Below are positions 27,599-49,400 of a stretch of 64,000 nucleotides of DNA, piece by piece. This stretch comes from Diadema setosum (taxonomy: Eukaryota; Echinodermata; Echinoidea; Diadematoida; Diadematidae). The stretch spans positions 16,008,844 to 16,072,843 of the forward strand of contig CM067075.1 of assembly GCA_033980235.1 (NCBI GenBank), in the 5' to 3' direction. The translations under genes were made by a program, and so were the position numbers. A model generated the notes under the pieces. It saw only the letters and a list, made by a program, of their open reading frames with translations. It was not told the DNA's origin and did no database searches. Each line of letters begins with the position of its first letter. The first letter of the stretch is position 1.

Positions 27599-28880
27599 AT
27601 AGATCTAGAGTGAAAGTGGCGGTTTGAGGCCGCATAAGGGTTTTTCCACTCTGAAACGCAAACTTGCTAATTGCTTTAACCCAGGTTATATCATAGCGGT
27701 TGACCACTAACCAGATTACAATATCGTGAAAATCGCAAGACCAATGTCCATCGCGCTAGTAAAAAAAGACCACGGCCCTGATCCGGCAGAGCGTCCGCTG
27801 GTTTGCGACCATGGTAGTCTGGTTTGCGGCCCAATGTACAATTACTATGCGATATGCGCGTGCTCCGCGATCTTCTGCTGAACGCCTCATTTTGGCTCGT
27901 GAATGTTGCGTAAGCGCCAAGTCTCATTGCGAAAGCACGTGAAAAGGGCTCGCGCGCTTGCACTGACCCGAACAGGCATGGCGGTGTTATTGTTGTCTTT
28001 CTCATGTTTTTCCTATTTGTTCGGTCGTAACATCCACTTCCGGAAAAAAATGGTGGCCCACATCGGCTCGCAAAAGTTCTATTTCTACATGAGGACATGT
28101 ATTCAAAATCCGCAAACATCGGGAAAACGACAAAATATCCAGTTTTTTAGACCCTTAACCCTTAACTGTGATGTTAAGAAGTACCGAAAATGAAGTTTTT
28201 GATGCAAGATGTCATCATTTAAGTGAGAAAATTTCACTTTTGTTGGAGATTTTTTCCATGTTATCGGTTGGATTTTGTAGAATGATAGTGTGTCAGTGAA
28301 TGTGTGGTATACATGTATAAAGTGTGTGGCTGTGTTCAGCGTTATATAACCAAATATGCTGTAGTGGCCGCAAACTGCCGGACGGCCGCTAACTGCAACA
28401 CTTACTCTATATTCTAACGTTAGACTAGAATCTATTTGTCACTGTTGATCTGGAGGCAGACACACTACCGAAGGAGCTTAATTTAATCACCGCCCTCAAT
28501 ATCTATCTGTAGACCTTGTATGTTAGTATTGTATATTGTCACTAGTCAGGACTATATGATGAAGGGAAGTAGATTTCTAGTCTTATTAAATTATTCTGAA
28601 AAATAACATGACATGTAAACTCTAACAAAGTTAGCATTATACAGGTTTATGCGATGTAGATACTACCAGGTGTCTAAATGTGTTGCCTATCTCCGTCGTA
28701 TTTGGGGACCTAGAACATCTAATTCATTTCGCCAATTTATGACGCTTTAGAATGTACTTTCAGATCCAGGTAAAAGTGTTATATCTCAAATTCTATATCC
28801 AAATTGCAGCCAAATCGGAGTGCATGTAAATATTTGAAAGCTTATTTTCAGTCACTTGCATAAATGTTTACCGAATCGGT

Positions 28881-29109
28881 TACTGTATTTATAAGCTATT
28901 ATTTTCATGAGGGTTCAATTTTCACAAATTTCGTGAGTCATTGTTGGACCGCAAATTTAACAACACACAAAAATGTCACCCATGCACTGGTGTAATAGTG
29001 CCCTTACGACAGCTTTGTGTCAATTCGCGAAAACAACATCTCATGAAAATGCCTATGGTCTCCTCATTCGCGATTATATCTGTACGGGAAAATAGCAGCT
29101 TGAACAGTA
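28881..29109. repeat. 'tactgtat...aacagta' TIR element, copy 1
   Basis: The ends tactgtatttataagct and agcttgaacagta are inverted. The body 'gtgagtcattgttggaccgcaaatttaac' is shared with 40613-40832. Confidence 0.65.
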
Positions 29110-29530
29110 TCGGGAAGCATTGTTATCGAAGGTGTCTTCGACACAATCTGAAACTGAATTTGTCCAATTTTATGTAAATATGAGTGCTTGGTATCTTTCA
29201 AGTAACCAGGTGCTACTAATCAATGTAAAGATGATAAAGGCAACTTGAAAAAAAAAAAAATCAGTTGAGAAATGCAGTTTCTAAACACACATGAACATAC
29301 ATACACACACGCACCAACCCAAACATATGTTTGCATGCATATATGTGTGTTTGACTTTGCTGTTGGTTGGCTTTTTCCAGTTTGCTTGACACAGTTTTCA
29401 GGCCAACTGAGAAGCTGTTCAAAGCATATTCCAAACTGTCAAGGTTTATCAAAGGACTGCTGGTTGTAATGACCCTTTAATAGAAGTACAAGATGTTTTA
29501 ACTTATCATGTGCATTTCTGTGTATTCAAA

Positions 29531-38657
<9,127 letters not shown>

Positions 38658-38814
38658 CTTGTGCTTCTTCATTTGCAATGGCATCTGTCTGAAAATCCTT
38701 TGGACTTGTTGTTTCCTTTTGAGTATGGCAGTTTATTTTTAAGAAATAATTTCCAAGTGATTAGTGCTTAACTCTCTCATCATGGAACAAAAATGAGTGA
38801 ACAAGGCTGCAGAA

Positions 38815-39182
38815 TTTTTCACAATAAATTAGCATCCTTGCAGAATTTTATATTTTGCTGGTATAACGTGATATTTTGCACACATTTTGAGACTGACATT
38901 ATAGAATTTAAACATTCTGTCTGGTATCAGACTACAATATATATAAAGACTTTTTGTACAAGTTAAAGCAAGTTGCTAGGAAGTGGCTGTTATAAGAGTT
39001 TTTCACAATAAATTAGCATCCTTGCAGAATTTTATATTTTGCTGGTATAACGTGATATTTTGCACACATTTTGAGACTGACATTATAGAATTTAAACATT
39101 CTGTCTGGTATCAGACTACAATATATATAAAGACTTTTTGTACAAGTTAAAGCAAGTTGCTAGGAAGTGGCTGTTATAAGAG
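38815..39182 (+). repeat. Perfect 184-bp tandem duplication downstream of NSUN6
   Basis: 38815-38998 and 38999-39182 read as identical. Each copy begins tttttcacaataaatt, so the AATAAA hexamer is present twice (38823-38828 and 39007-39012), the first 166 bp after the NSUN6 stop codon. Identity implies a very recent event or an assembly artefact. Confidence 0.9.
38823..38828 (+). terminator. Candidate polyadenylation signal of the NSUN6-like gene
   Basis: AATAAA is the first canonical hexamer after the stop at 38655-38657. An identical hexamer in the duplicated copy (39007-39012) is an alternative. Confidence 0.5.
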
Positions 39183-40244
39183 AAATGCATTTTAAGGACG
39201 TATAGAATGCATGTCAATATCCTTTGAGCATCTTTCAAATAAGATGATGTGATCATATGAACTTAGGCCATAAAAACATTTAAGCAGTAAAGTGATTATG
39301 TAGCAAACTGTGACAAAAGTATATATCAGAATTGATTATGAAGTATGATGTCATCATTATTTTCCTTATAGGAGGCTTTCTAAGGTGAATCCTGTGTAAA
39401 ATTTTGAAATAGATATATTTGTTCAGAATATGGATATCAAGACATTGACTGAAAATTACATCACATGTGCCATTTTGTATACCCTTATATATGTAAACCC
39501 ATTCTTCTTTCAATGCTGAATTATTACAAGAAGATGAAATAGGAAATGACATAGGCCCTAAAGTTTTCTAATGTGGAAAATGATGCATACTAATATTGCA
39601 GTTGTAACCCCAAATTACTCTGATTAAATAAGCTTACTGACAAACCACCAAGTTAATTAAACAATGCACAAAAAGAATATTCAAAGAATGATGGTAATGA
39701 TAGGTTGTCATGAATATGAATTACACTAAATAACTGATTATGAAAATATTAAATAATTGATATTTGCTATGCAAATTACTGGAAGTTTGTAGTTACATGA
39801 CCTGTGTGGAGTTAGTGGTCATCAGGAAAGAAAAAGTGCAGAAATATTATGTCATTGAATTAATGCAATTTTTCCTGCATCATATAATCTTGTGATGTAA
39901 GTTGAACATACTTGTTGACACCCCATTGTCTTCATGTTTGAACCAAACTTCTGAGAGTTGGCTTCTGAAATGTCACAGTTGACATCACACCATATGTCAC
40001 ATTACAAAAGCACAGCCAGCAGTGGTTACATTGTTTGCACAAATCTCCTTTAAACCAAGTACTGTCTACAGCTGTCACCACTCAGCAATCTGTCAGTCTA
40101 ATTAAGAGTTCTCAAGAGCCTTGAAAATTGATTAAATTCAGAACATGAAGAAAAGGGCAAAGTTAATTAATTTGTGTGTAAATAATGTTTTGGACATCCG
40201 GCTTGAACAATGGCACAAATTGTAGATATTATTCAACTCTTTGG

Positions 40245-40254
40245 ATAATAAAAG
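40245..40254 (+). promoter_or_regulatory. Possible TATA-like element of the SCO-spondin-like gene
   Basis: ATAATAAAAG lies about 180 bp upstream of the start codon. A start of transcription near 40280 would give a leader of about 150 bases. The evidence is only the motif and its position. Confidence 0.2.
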
Positions 40255-40433
40255 AGCAGTACGGGAACAACTTGCAATCATTTGTTAAGATAACTCCACA
40301 TACAAGAGGAGTTCCTGTGGTCATTGTGAGCAAGTATTTCACCGAGTATATTGGAGACAGATACTGCCAAAAACTGTATGAGATCTGTTAGAAGAGAAAA
40401 GTCGCAGGTGCCAGGGACGAGTCTACTGGAAGA

Positions 40434-43400
40434 ATGTCCTTCCTGCAGTGGTGTGTACCAGTGGCCATCGCCATGCTGGTACTCGGAGGATGTCACCCAC
40501 AAGCTCAGGCAGAGTAAGTGTCTGTTCTGGATGACTTTGATTTTGTGATTTCCACAGTTCAATGCAGTTCTCACTGAATTAAGTAAAATATCAGTAACTA
40601 TGGTATTTAAAATACTGTATAAGCTGTTTCTTTCTCGAGATTATAATTTTTGCAAATTTCGCGAATCACTGTTGGACCACAAATTTAACAACACGCAAAA
40701 ATGTCGCTATGTGCTCAGTTAATAATGCACTTACAAGCCTCATTGTCAATTCACAAAAACATCACACGAAAATATCTGTGACCTCCTCATTTGTGAAAAT
40801 ATCTGTACGCAAAAATAACAGCTTACACAGTACAGCTTTTCATATTATTAGCTGTCAAATTGGTACACTGCTTGTAGCACCTAGACCTCTTGGAAGTATG
40901 AATGTAATCCAGCTATCAAGAATTGTCTGTAAGAGCTGAAAGTCAAGGGCTTCACATGTTTCATATTGAACATTAAGGTGAAGGTATGTGCTCCTCAGTT
41001 TCTGCTTGTTATCATTCATTCTTCTACACAAGGAAGACTTTGTCTAAAACAATCACTTGACTATAGCTGTTTGCAAACAGTAGCAGAGAGTAGTGAACTA
41101 TATTGAGATTTTATTACTAACAGTTGACTGTCTCGTCTGACTGTCAGAAGAAGAAGAAAAAAAACCAAACAACCAAATATATCTTCCCTGTGGCCCACGA
41201 CATCCAGTGAGCCCTGTCTAGAATAACTGGTAATCTTATTATTGGGTTCTATATTTGTTTAGGTCACGATTCTGTGAAGGCTCCAAAAAGGTCCAGCAGG
41301 AAGTGACCGAGCGCAGCCTCCTACCCTGTAGTGACCTTCGCAACCCAGAGGTCAAATCTGAGGGCTGGATCCTGGACAAGGACACAACTCCATATGAAGT
41401 GGATGGGGTGACCCTCTGTCCAGTCATGCGGTAAGCTTTATCCAGCACATCCCCTCTCCCCAATACTAGATGTTTTGAGAAGAGATCATTAAAATGTGTC
41501 TGAAGTCTTTACATGGAAAACTGTTGATCAATTGCCACTGCCCAAATAAAAACTGTATGCGCCGGATATTTCACAAGGTTTTTATTTTCGCGAGGCAGGT
41601 GCTATTCGCGAAATTAAAGACACACGAAAAATATTGACTCTGATTGCGATGTGAATGTGACGTACGCATGTACACTTCTCCGTTTAGTACAGGACTCCAC
41701 GATCGCGAATTTAACCACTCGCAAAATCATCGGGAATTCCCGATTCGCGAAAATTTAGACTCGCGAAATATATGGTGATACGGTAGCTGGAATGAAGTAT
41801 TAAAGGATGACTTACAGGTCACTTTATGTTGCAGGGCCCTGACTCTTTGGAGATGCCCATAAATTGGAAATAATAACATATTTGTTCATTTTATAAGGTT
41901 TTTGACTTTCATTATTATATTTTTCTTTTCTTCCGTAATAAACTATGTTTGTAGAAGTGAATACTCATTTGGGATAATCATAGGGTAGATGTAGATTTGT
42001 GATTGTATATTTTTCTCTTCTGTTTGATTGTGAACGTGATGTTTTCTTTTTAGCATGTGAAATAAATTTGAATTTGAAATTTGAAAAAATGTAAAAAGAA
42101 TATAGAAGGACTGAAATGCTATGTATCTTTAAGCTTAATGGAGCTCTGGTCTTTTTTTTTTTTTCTTCAGCATTTCATGGACAAAAAAAAAATTATGTGC
42201 TCCATCAATTGCACAATTATAATTATTTCAGTTTTTCTACTATTTGGTATTCTTTGCCATTTGTTCACACACAAAATACTTTCCCTTCAAAGAGCATAGC
42301 AAATGTTCTGTCCATGGGGGAACATGCCAAAAATGCTTTGTTATCACACGATCGTTATGATTATCCAATCAGTGGCTTGTATTTGATTTAAGAATGTTAT
42401 CATGTATTGTCCCTTGCCCCTGTGCACAGGACTGGTCAGAAGGAGACTATTGTCCCAACTGTAGAGTGCTGCTCAGGTTACCAGGGAACCCTCTGTGATG
42501 AAGGTATGTCTGCTCACTCACTTGAATGCATAAACCTCTGCATGATCTGGAAAACCACTTAAGATAAAGATTGTTTGTTGTTGTTTTTTTCCCCTTCGTT
42601 TCACCATGTTTTTGTAGAAAATATATAAACTGTAGGTATGAGATTTAAAAGACCATTAAAATGTTTCTTAATCATATGCACAACATAAATTCCTTTCTTT
42701 TTTATTTTATCAGCAGGAAAATTAATATCACACCTGTCTCAAAAACCTGCATGTAGTAGGTTTTGAAACAATATGAATCCACACATTTCCTTGAATCATT
42801 TATTTACAGTAAGTCTGCCAGATCTGTAACAATTTTTTGATGTTTACAGTTTGGGATAATAATTCAGGTCAAATTTTGAATTGTCTTGTGAAGTTTTAAT
42901 TGGTTTCAAGTGACAGTAATTGGTTATCGGTGAAAAAACAGGGAAAGTCCATATTTAAAGTTGTAATCAGAAGAGTGGCATGAGTTTATTTTGTGATGTG
43001 ACGACAATGCAGTTACATGTTGATGTAAGGAAGAATAATTTCATAAATTACTTGTGAGGATCTCTTGATTTGTTTTCAGCATGGTAGACATATGACATTA
43101 ACTTTTCTGATAGACTTTTATCCTCTGGGTGTTTCCATACATAATTATATACATATACGCTGTATACATACATACACACAATTTGTACATATCTTTGAAT
43201 CATAGTTATGTGTACATTTACAATGTATACATACTTGTCATATTCACATATGTACATTTTCACGTGTCAATCCAGCTGTGTGTACCTTGGGCTGTGCTAA
43301 CGGAGGGACGTGTGTGGCCCCTGAGCAGTGTGCCTGTCCAGCTGGATTCCAGGGGGCAAGATGCCAGTACTTTACAGGTGAGAAAGGGCCAAAAGTTTTC

Positions 43401-46400
43401 ACTGCATTGCTCTGACCAAGATGGCAAGAATCCTTTTTTAGTAGTGAAAGTCATACTCTGCGGTAGTTTGAAAATGTCAGTAGTCTGTGTTCTCGGGTGA
43501 AGTTTAAACCCGATCATTTACTTGAAACTAGTCTTGGAACTTTGGAGTGATGTTAAACTGTATTTGATTGTCATTTGCCTCCAAACAACCTGCAAAACAC
43601 ATTAAGTCTTCTCTACTAAAAAATTATGAGTCCATATGACTGCTTGCATATTGAGAATGGGATGCAAATGTAAAGTGTAAGTGAATTAATGTAAAGTTTT
43701 AGATATAGTGTAAGTGCAGATGTAAAGAGTGATTTTTTTTTTTAATGATTGCCTTGTGAAATGTTTTGTAAATTGCCAGTTAATCAATTCCCAAGGAATG
43801 TAGCCCAGCAGAACATGAATTAAAGATCTATGTACAATTTATATGTAATTGACGTGAGTCACGTGACCATTAAACAATGTTTAGATTTTCATCAAATTTC
43901 ATTATAGTGTATGATATTCCTTGGTGAAGCAGAGTCATATAAACAAAGTTATGTCATATGACAGTTAAGGATATAAGTTCCAATGAAGGATTAACCGTCA
44001 AATTTTGAATATATAACAGGTTTAGAATAAAGATTAAGAATTGCGGAGTTTCACTGAAAGTTTGGTACAATCACAAACTGATGGAGCATTTTACTGGTCT
44101 CATTTTAGGCTCAAGCAAGCTTAAGGTCAGTCTTTGAGGTCAAGATCTGATGACAAGATGTCGCAGTCATGCAATGGCATAAGGCTTGAATTAAAAGGGA
44201 TTTTATAGTTTTCATTGAGATGGGGATTCAGGTTAACTTTTTGCGAGATGAAACCACTGAAACCATAAAATATTAAAGAGCATACAATTCTGAGAGGAAT
44301 TAAAAGTTTGTTAGATGAAAATCGGTTTTGAAATGGCTGAGATATCCAAAAACAAGGCAAAGCAAATTGGCCCTAATACAAGTAGGTCCGATTAAAAGAT
44401 GGGTCCCACTTTTTATTTGGACCACTTTGTTTACTAGGTATCCATGACCACTGCAAAGAATGAATGCTGTTCTTATTTTTGAAGAGTTTTTAGGTTCATC
44501 ATAATACATTTTCATGTGCCTCCTGCATGAACAGTGGAGAAAATGTCACATAGAAGAAATATGGGTCTGCAAAAATAAACAAGCAAACAAACAAACAAAA
44601 TCTAGTACCTTCATTTAGTTTTGTGCTTCCAAACTTTAAATCTTTGTGGAGGAAGGACCATTCCCTCAGAAAATACTAAAATTCAGAAATTAACATTGTC
44701 AGCCCAAAATGCATGTTTTGAGGTCTGCTTGGAAATTGACCTGTGCAGTTTTTTGTGTTTTTTGTATGCGAGGTCACATATGGAGGCACATTAGTTCACA
44801 TTTATCAATGCCATCTGTTCCTACACTTTAATTTCTGTGTTTTTTCTTTTTTAGATGTGCTTTCTGGGGCCATGAAGGAAGAGCTCTTCAGTGTCAAGAA
44901 GAGGAGTGGAGGCCAGGAGGGTGATCACCATGATGATGGTGAGTTGCCATGACAACACTGAAGATAGCAAGCTGATAAAAGTTGTCACAACTCAACTTGG
45001 ATTGATACAGCAGCTGTATAGTTATCTTCTGTGCTAAATCCGTAGGACAACATAATCTTTTACCCAGAAGGCTTTTCTGTGACTTCAATTTTCCTTACTT
45101 GTAATCAAATTTGGACTTTAAATAGTCAACAGAGGTTATGATGTAAATCAGATCCATTAAGGTGATATATGTCTAAGCATGAATTATTACATTGCACTTT
45201 ATGTTTAACATTGTAATTCAAGAACTATCATTTGGTCATTCAGTATTGTATGGTGTGTGCTATGTAGGTGCAAAGGGCAGCTGTGGGTAACTTAACCCAC
45301 AATTCTATCTGCCTGCAGAATTTACATTCTGTTGCCATTTTCTTATTCATAATTTCATGATTTCTGTCTCCATCTTCTACTTTCATCTCTCCCCCCCCCC
45401 CTTGTTTATAAACACTTGGAGCTTCACAGACTAATTTGCTCTTTACATGTGTGATAGCATATCACTTTCCGTTGCAAACTAATGGAATATTAAGCATGTG
45501 TATAGGACAATTATGAACATGTACATTGTTTGAACTGAAACACGCAGGAACAATTGTCACAGTGATGTAGTGATTCTGTAAGGTGTAGGGATCATGAGGG
45601 GCAGATTGATGTCCTATATGAAAGTATGTGTGACTTCTATATCATCTGTCTTATTTTCTATCAAATCATTATAGTGCCCTAAAAGAGAAACAGGTTTTGA
45701 TAATAATAATGATGATACATTCTGCTTCATGCTGCCAAATGATCTTTGCTTTATATTTAAAAAAAAAAAGTAAATTTTTAACACATTTTTAAATTAGATA
45801 TTATTACTGCTAATTCAGAAACTTATATTCCATGTTTAAATGTGAGCAATTACCAAAATCAGAAAAGGATGTAAATGTTTTTGAAACAGCAGTAGTGTGA
45901 TAAACAGTGATGAGGAAATTAAACGTTGAATGGAGAATATGCCTCTTCCTGGAAGAAACTAATATGTGATTATCGAGAATAAACATCTATGAGAAGAGAC
46001 ATAACAAATGAGAAGCCTGATGCTTCCAAACATAAACAAGTAAATAATCTTTGATAAATACCCCCCACAAATTATAATTTCTTTCTTAATGGTCATCCAG
46101 CAACCTGTCAGTGCTTAAGACATTTATGACTGATGCAGATTTAGTACTTGATACTGGAGAGCTCGCCTGTCCATTCTTGAACCCTCTCAGCAACACCAAC
46201 TCAAGATAACATTGACCTTGTACACAAACAGGCTACCCCTGTTGATGACAGAAATTCTGATCCCAGAGAAAGGACATTTGATTTGACTAGAAAGTAAAAG
46301 TTGTTTGTCTTTGCCATTTTAAAGTTAAATGTAAGTTGTAGAAACATTATTCATCATCATGTCCTTGACATCTTTAAACATGTAGTGAGTTTGCATTTCT

Positions 46401-49400
46401 GTACATTCTTGAGGGTTGATTGGAGCACTTTTGGTATTAAAGTCATGTATCCACATAAAATAATATGTCTCCTGGCCTTTCCTTTGTGTTGAGTTTAAAT
46501 CAATGGTGAAAAGCTTAGCTTAGATTAGTCTTTAATTAACCAGAATAGAGAGGACCTTGACCCATAATTACTATCTAAATCTAATTATCAATATTTGCAC
46601 ATCAGCCATTGAGTAAATAAACATGGCATGCACTGTATCCAAGTTTTAATTAAGTAGTAGGGCTAAAGACCTTTGAATGAAAAACAGGCAGAAAGGTGGC
46701 AGCTCTTTCAATATTAGATCTGCAACAGCTTGGATGTCTTACTGTGACAGTTGAGTGCTTCGGGTTGTTGTTTTTTTTTTAAGATGTATTTAATACCCTT
46801 GGTTTCCTTTCTTGTCTAGATTCAGCCTTAGTGTTGCATGTAGAATGTCTGTGTGTATTTCACTCTCCCATATTCTACAATGTACTGTAGTTCATAATCT
46901 TCCTCTCTTTCTCTCTCTCTTTCTCATTCTCTTTCTCTCAACTCTTCCCTTTGCCCTTGTATTTTGCTTCACCTTTTTTTTTCCCTCTCGAACCCTCTTA
47001 TTTCATTTCAATCATCTGCTTACTAGTCATTATAAACCCTATTTGCATACTTCCCCTTTTTGTTAAGTGTTAGTTCCCATAATGTTTATCTAGAAATTGT
47101 TTACTCTATGCTTTTCTCTGTTTGTTTCTTAAAGCAGAATTTTATCCCAAGTATGTGCATTATGTGATGCATAGATATTATTTTAATGATTCCTACTTTC
47201 CCACATTATCTAACCAATATTCAGTGCATAGACACCCACATGCATGTAAGGTTTTATTCTTGCATAGATGTTACCACACCTCAAGCTTTGCAGATCATAT
47301 GGCTCATTATGTTTTTTACAAAATGCAATGGCAGTGTCTACATATAGTTAATCATTTAGCATTTTAGACATGTTATCATTTACACTGGCACTTCATATCA
47401 ATGCTCAGTTGTTGTTGTTGGTTTTTTTTTTTTTTTGGTGTATAATTTACATTCTTAAGAGACAATCATCATGCAGTCAGCCTGTAAAAATTGCATTAAT
47501 AGGAAATAAAACAACACAAATATCCATCCTCAGATGTACATGTACTTGATTTAATTTAAGATGACTCACTTTAAGGTCAGGTACAAATACTTTTTAATGC
47601 ATTGATTCTTTGTTCAGATCGTTATGGGCATCCATACTATGTTTTGTTTGGGAAAATGAATATCTTATTACTTTATATGGCATTTGCTCAACTCCAACTT
47701 ACTGTGACCATATCCTGATATAAATAGAGTTTGTAGTACCACTATAAATAAGGGTAATTCTGATATATTGCATTGAAAATGAAAAAAAAAGAAGATATAA
47801 ATGGAAGATGATGCATTGAAATATCATCTTTTGAAAGGGGATACTAATTCAATTCAAAAACTACATTGTAACTTCAAAGAATAACACCACTCTAAATCTT
47901 TCAATAATTCCATGTGTTTGTCATGATTTGTCTGCTTAAATCTAGATGCTGAACGCTCAGATCTTATATCAGTGATTGAAAAACGGGGCAAAAGCAGTGA
48001 GAGCAACATTGACTCAAATGAAAGTAAACATAGCAAAAGCAGTTCTCGTGAAAAGGAAGGCTCCAAGGAGGATAGAGGTTCATCTTCCAAAGGGAGAAAG
48101 AATGACTCAAAGGAATCAAGTAAGAACAAGTCTAAGGAGGATAAAGGTTCTTCATCCAAAGGCAGTAAGAATGTCTCAAAGGAATCTAACAAGGACAAGT
48201 CAAGGGAGTCTGAAGATTCTTCCAAAGGGAAAAAGGATGACTTCAAGGAATCAAGCAAGGACAAATCCAATGAGAGTAAAATTTTATCCTCCAAAGAGAA
48301 GGAGAAAGACTCACATGAATCCAGTAAAGACAAGTCTAAAGAAAGTAAAGGTTCTTCCTCCCGAAGCACTGAGAATAAGTCTAAGGAATCTGGTAAGGAC
48401 AAGTCTGATGAGTCTGAAGGTTCTTCTTCCAAGGGGAGAAAGAATGACTCAAAGGAATCAAGTAAGGACAAATCCAATGAAAGTAAAGAAAGGGAGAATG
48501 ACTCAAAAGAATCAAACAAAGACAAGTCTGCAGAAAGGAAAGGATCTTCTAAAGGTGATATGAATGACTCGGAGGAATCTAGCAAGGGCAAGTCCAAAGA
48601 AGATAAAGATTCAACTTCAAGAGACAGAAATAAGTCTAAGGAATCTAGCAAGAACAGGTCTGGGGAGTCTGAAGGTTCTTCTTCAAAGGGGAGAAAGAAT
48701 GATTCCAAGGAATCAAGCAAGGACAAATCCAAGGAGAGAATAAGTTCATCCTCAAAAGAGAGGAAGGTCTCAAAGGAATCAAGTAAAGATAAGACTAAGG
48801 AAAGTACAAGTTCTTCTAAAGGCAGTAAGAATGACTCTGAGGAATCTAGCAAGGGCAGGTCCAAAGAAGATAAAGATTCATCCTCCAGAGGCAGTAAGAA
48901 TAAGTCTAAGGAATCTAGTAAGGACAAGTCTAATGAGTCTGAAGGTTCTTCTTCCAAGGGGAGAAAGAACGACTCAAAGGAAAGAAGTAAGGGAAAGTCC
49001 CAAGAAGATAAAGATTCAACTTCGAAAGACAGTAGAAATAAATCTAAGGAATCTAGCAAGAATAGGTCTGGGGAGTCTGAAGGTTCTTCTTCCAAGGGGA
49101 GAAAGAATGACTCAAAGGAATCAAGTGAGGACAAATCCATTGAGAGTAAAGAAAAGGAGAATGACTCAAAAGAATCAAACAAAGACAAGTCTGCAGAAAG
49201 GAAAGGATCTTCTAAAGGTGATATGAATGACTCGGAGGTATCTAGCAAGGGCAAGTCCAAAGAAGATAAAGATTCAACTTCAAGAGAGAGAAGTAAGTCT
49301 AAGGAATCTAGCAAGAATAGGTCTGGGGAGTCTGAAGGTTCTTCTTCCAAGGGGAGAAAGAATGACTCCAAGGAATCAAGCAAGAATAAATCCAAGGAGA

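Larger units (their letters stand above)
19009..29530. other. Gene-poor intergenic region
   Basis: No exon is supportable in these 10.5 kb. The region holds microsatellites (20985-21015 GT, 22204-22276 CA, 22337-22413 TTTTG), a 'ccttcgaaataacgaa' inverted-motif repeat (21235-21480), two fold-back repeats (23475-23722, 25660-25833), a SINE (26441-26808), a TIR element (26823-27598) and a 'tactgtat' element (28881-29109). The CpG-rich patch at 24960-25345, with CCAAT near 25036 and a GGCC-rich run at 25208-25225, could be a promoter, but no gene is attached to it. Confidence 0.5.
38658..40433. other. Intergenic region between NSUN6-like and SCO-spondin-like genes
   Basis: The region holds the NSUN6 3' UTR, the 184-bp duplication and AT-rich sequence. 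Both genes point the same way with 1.8 kb between stop and start. An ATAATAAAAG run (40245-40254) could serve as a TATA-like element for the downstream gene, about 180 bp before its ATG. No other gene is seen. Confidence 0.5.
40434..44938 (+). other. N-terminal module of the SCO-spondin-like gene: signal peptide, EMI-like, EGF, linker
   Basis: Exon 1 encodes a start in a good context (A at -3), a hydrophobic core ([10 protein letters not shown]) and an AQA cleavage motif. Exon 2 begins [10 protein letters not shown] and has three Cys around a 'GW' as in SCO-spondin N-termini. Exon 3 gives [14 protein letters not shown], the CC-G end of an EMI-type domain. Exon 4 is one EGF module ([17 protein letters not shown], then [12 protein letters not shown]). 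Exon 5 (28 codons) is a Cys-free charged linker with KKR and a GDHHDD end that leads into the repeat exon. Introns 1-5 range from 0.75 to 3.0 kb. Confidence 0.8.

Noticed and set aside
44900..47990. Dibasic sites (KKR in exon 5, EKR at the start of exon 6) as furin cleavage sites releasing the repeat domain
   Set aside because: Neither fits the R-x-K/R-R consensus, so cleavage there is only a weak possibility.
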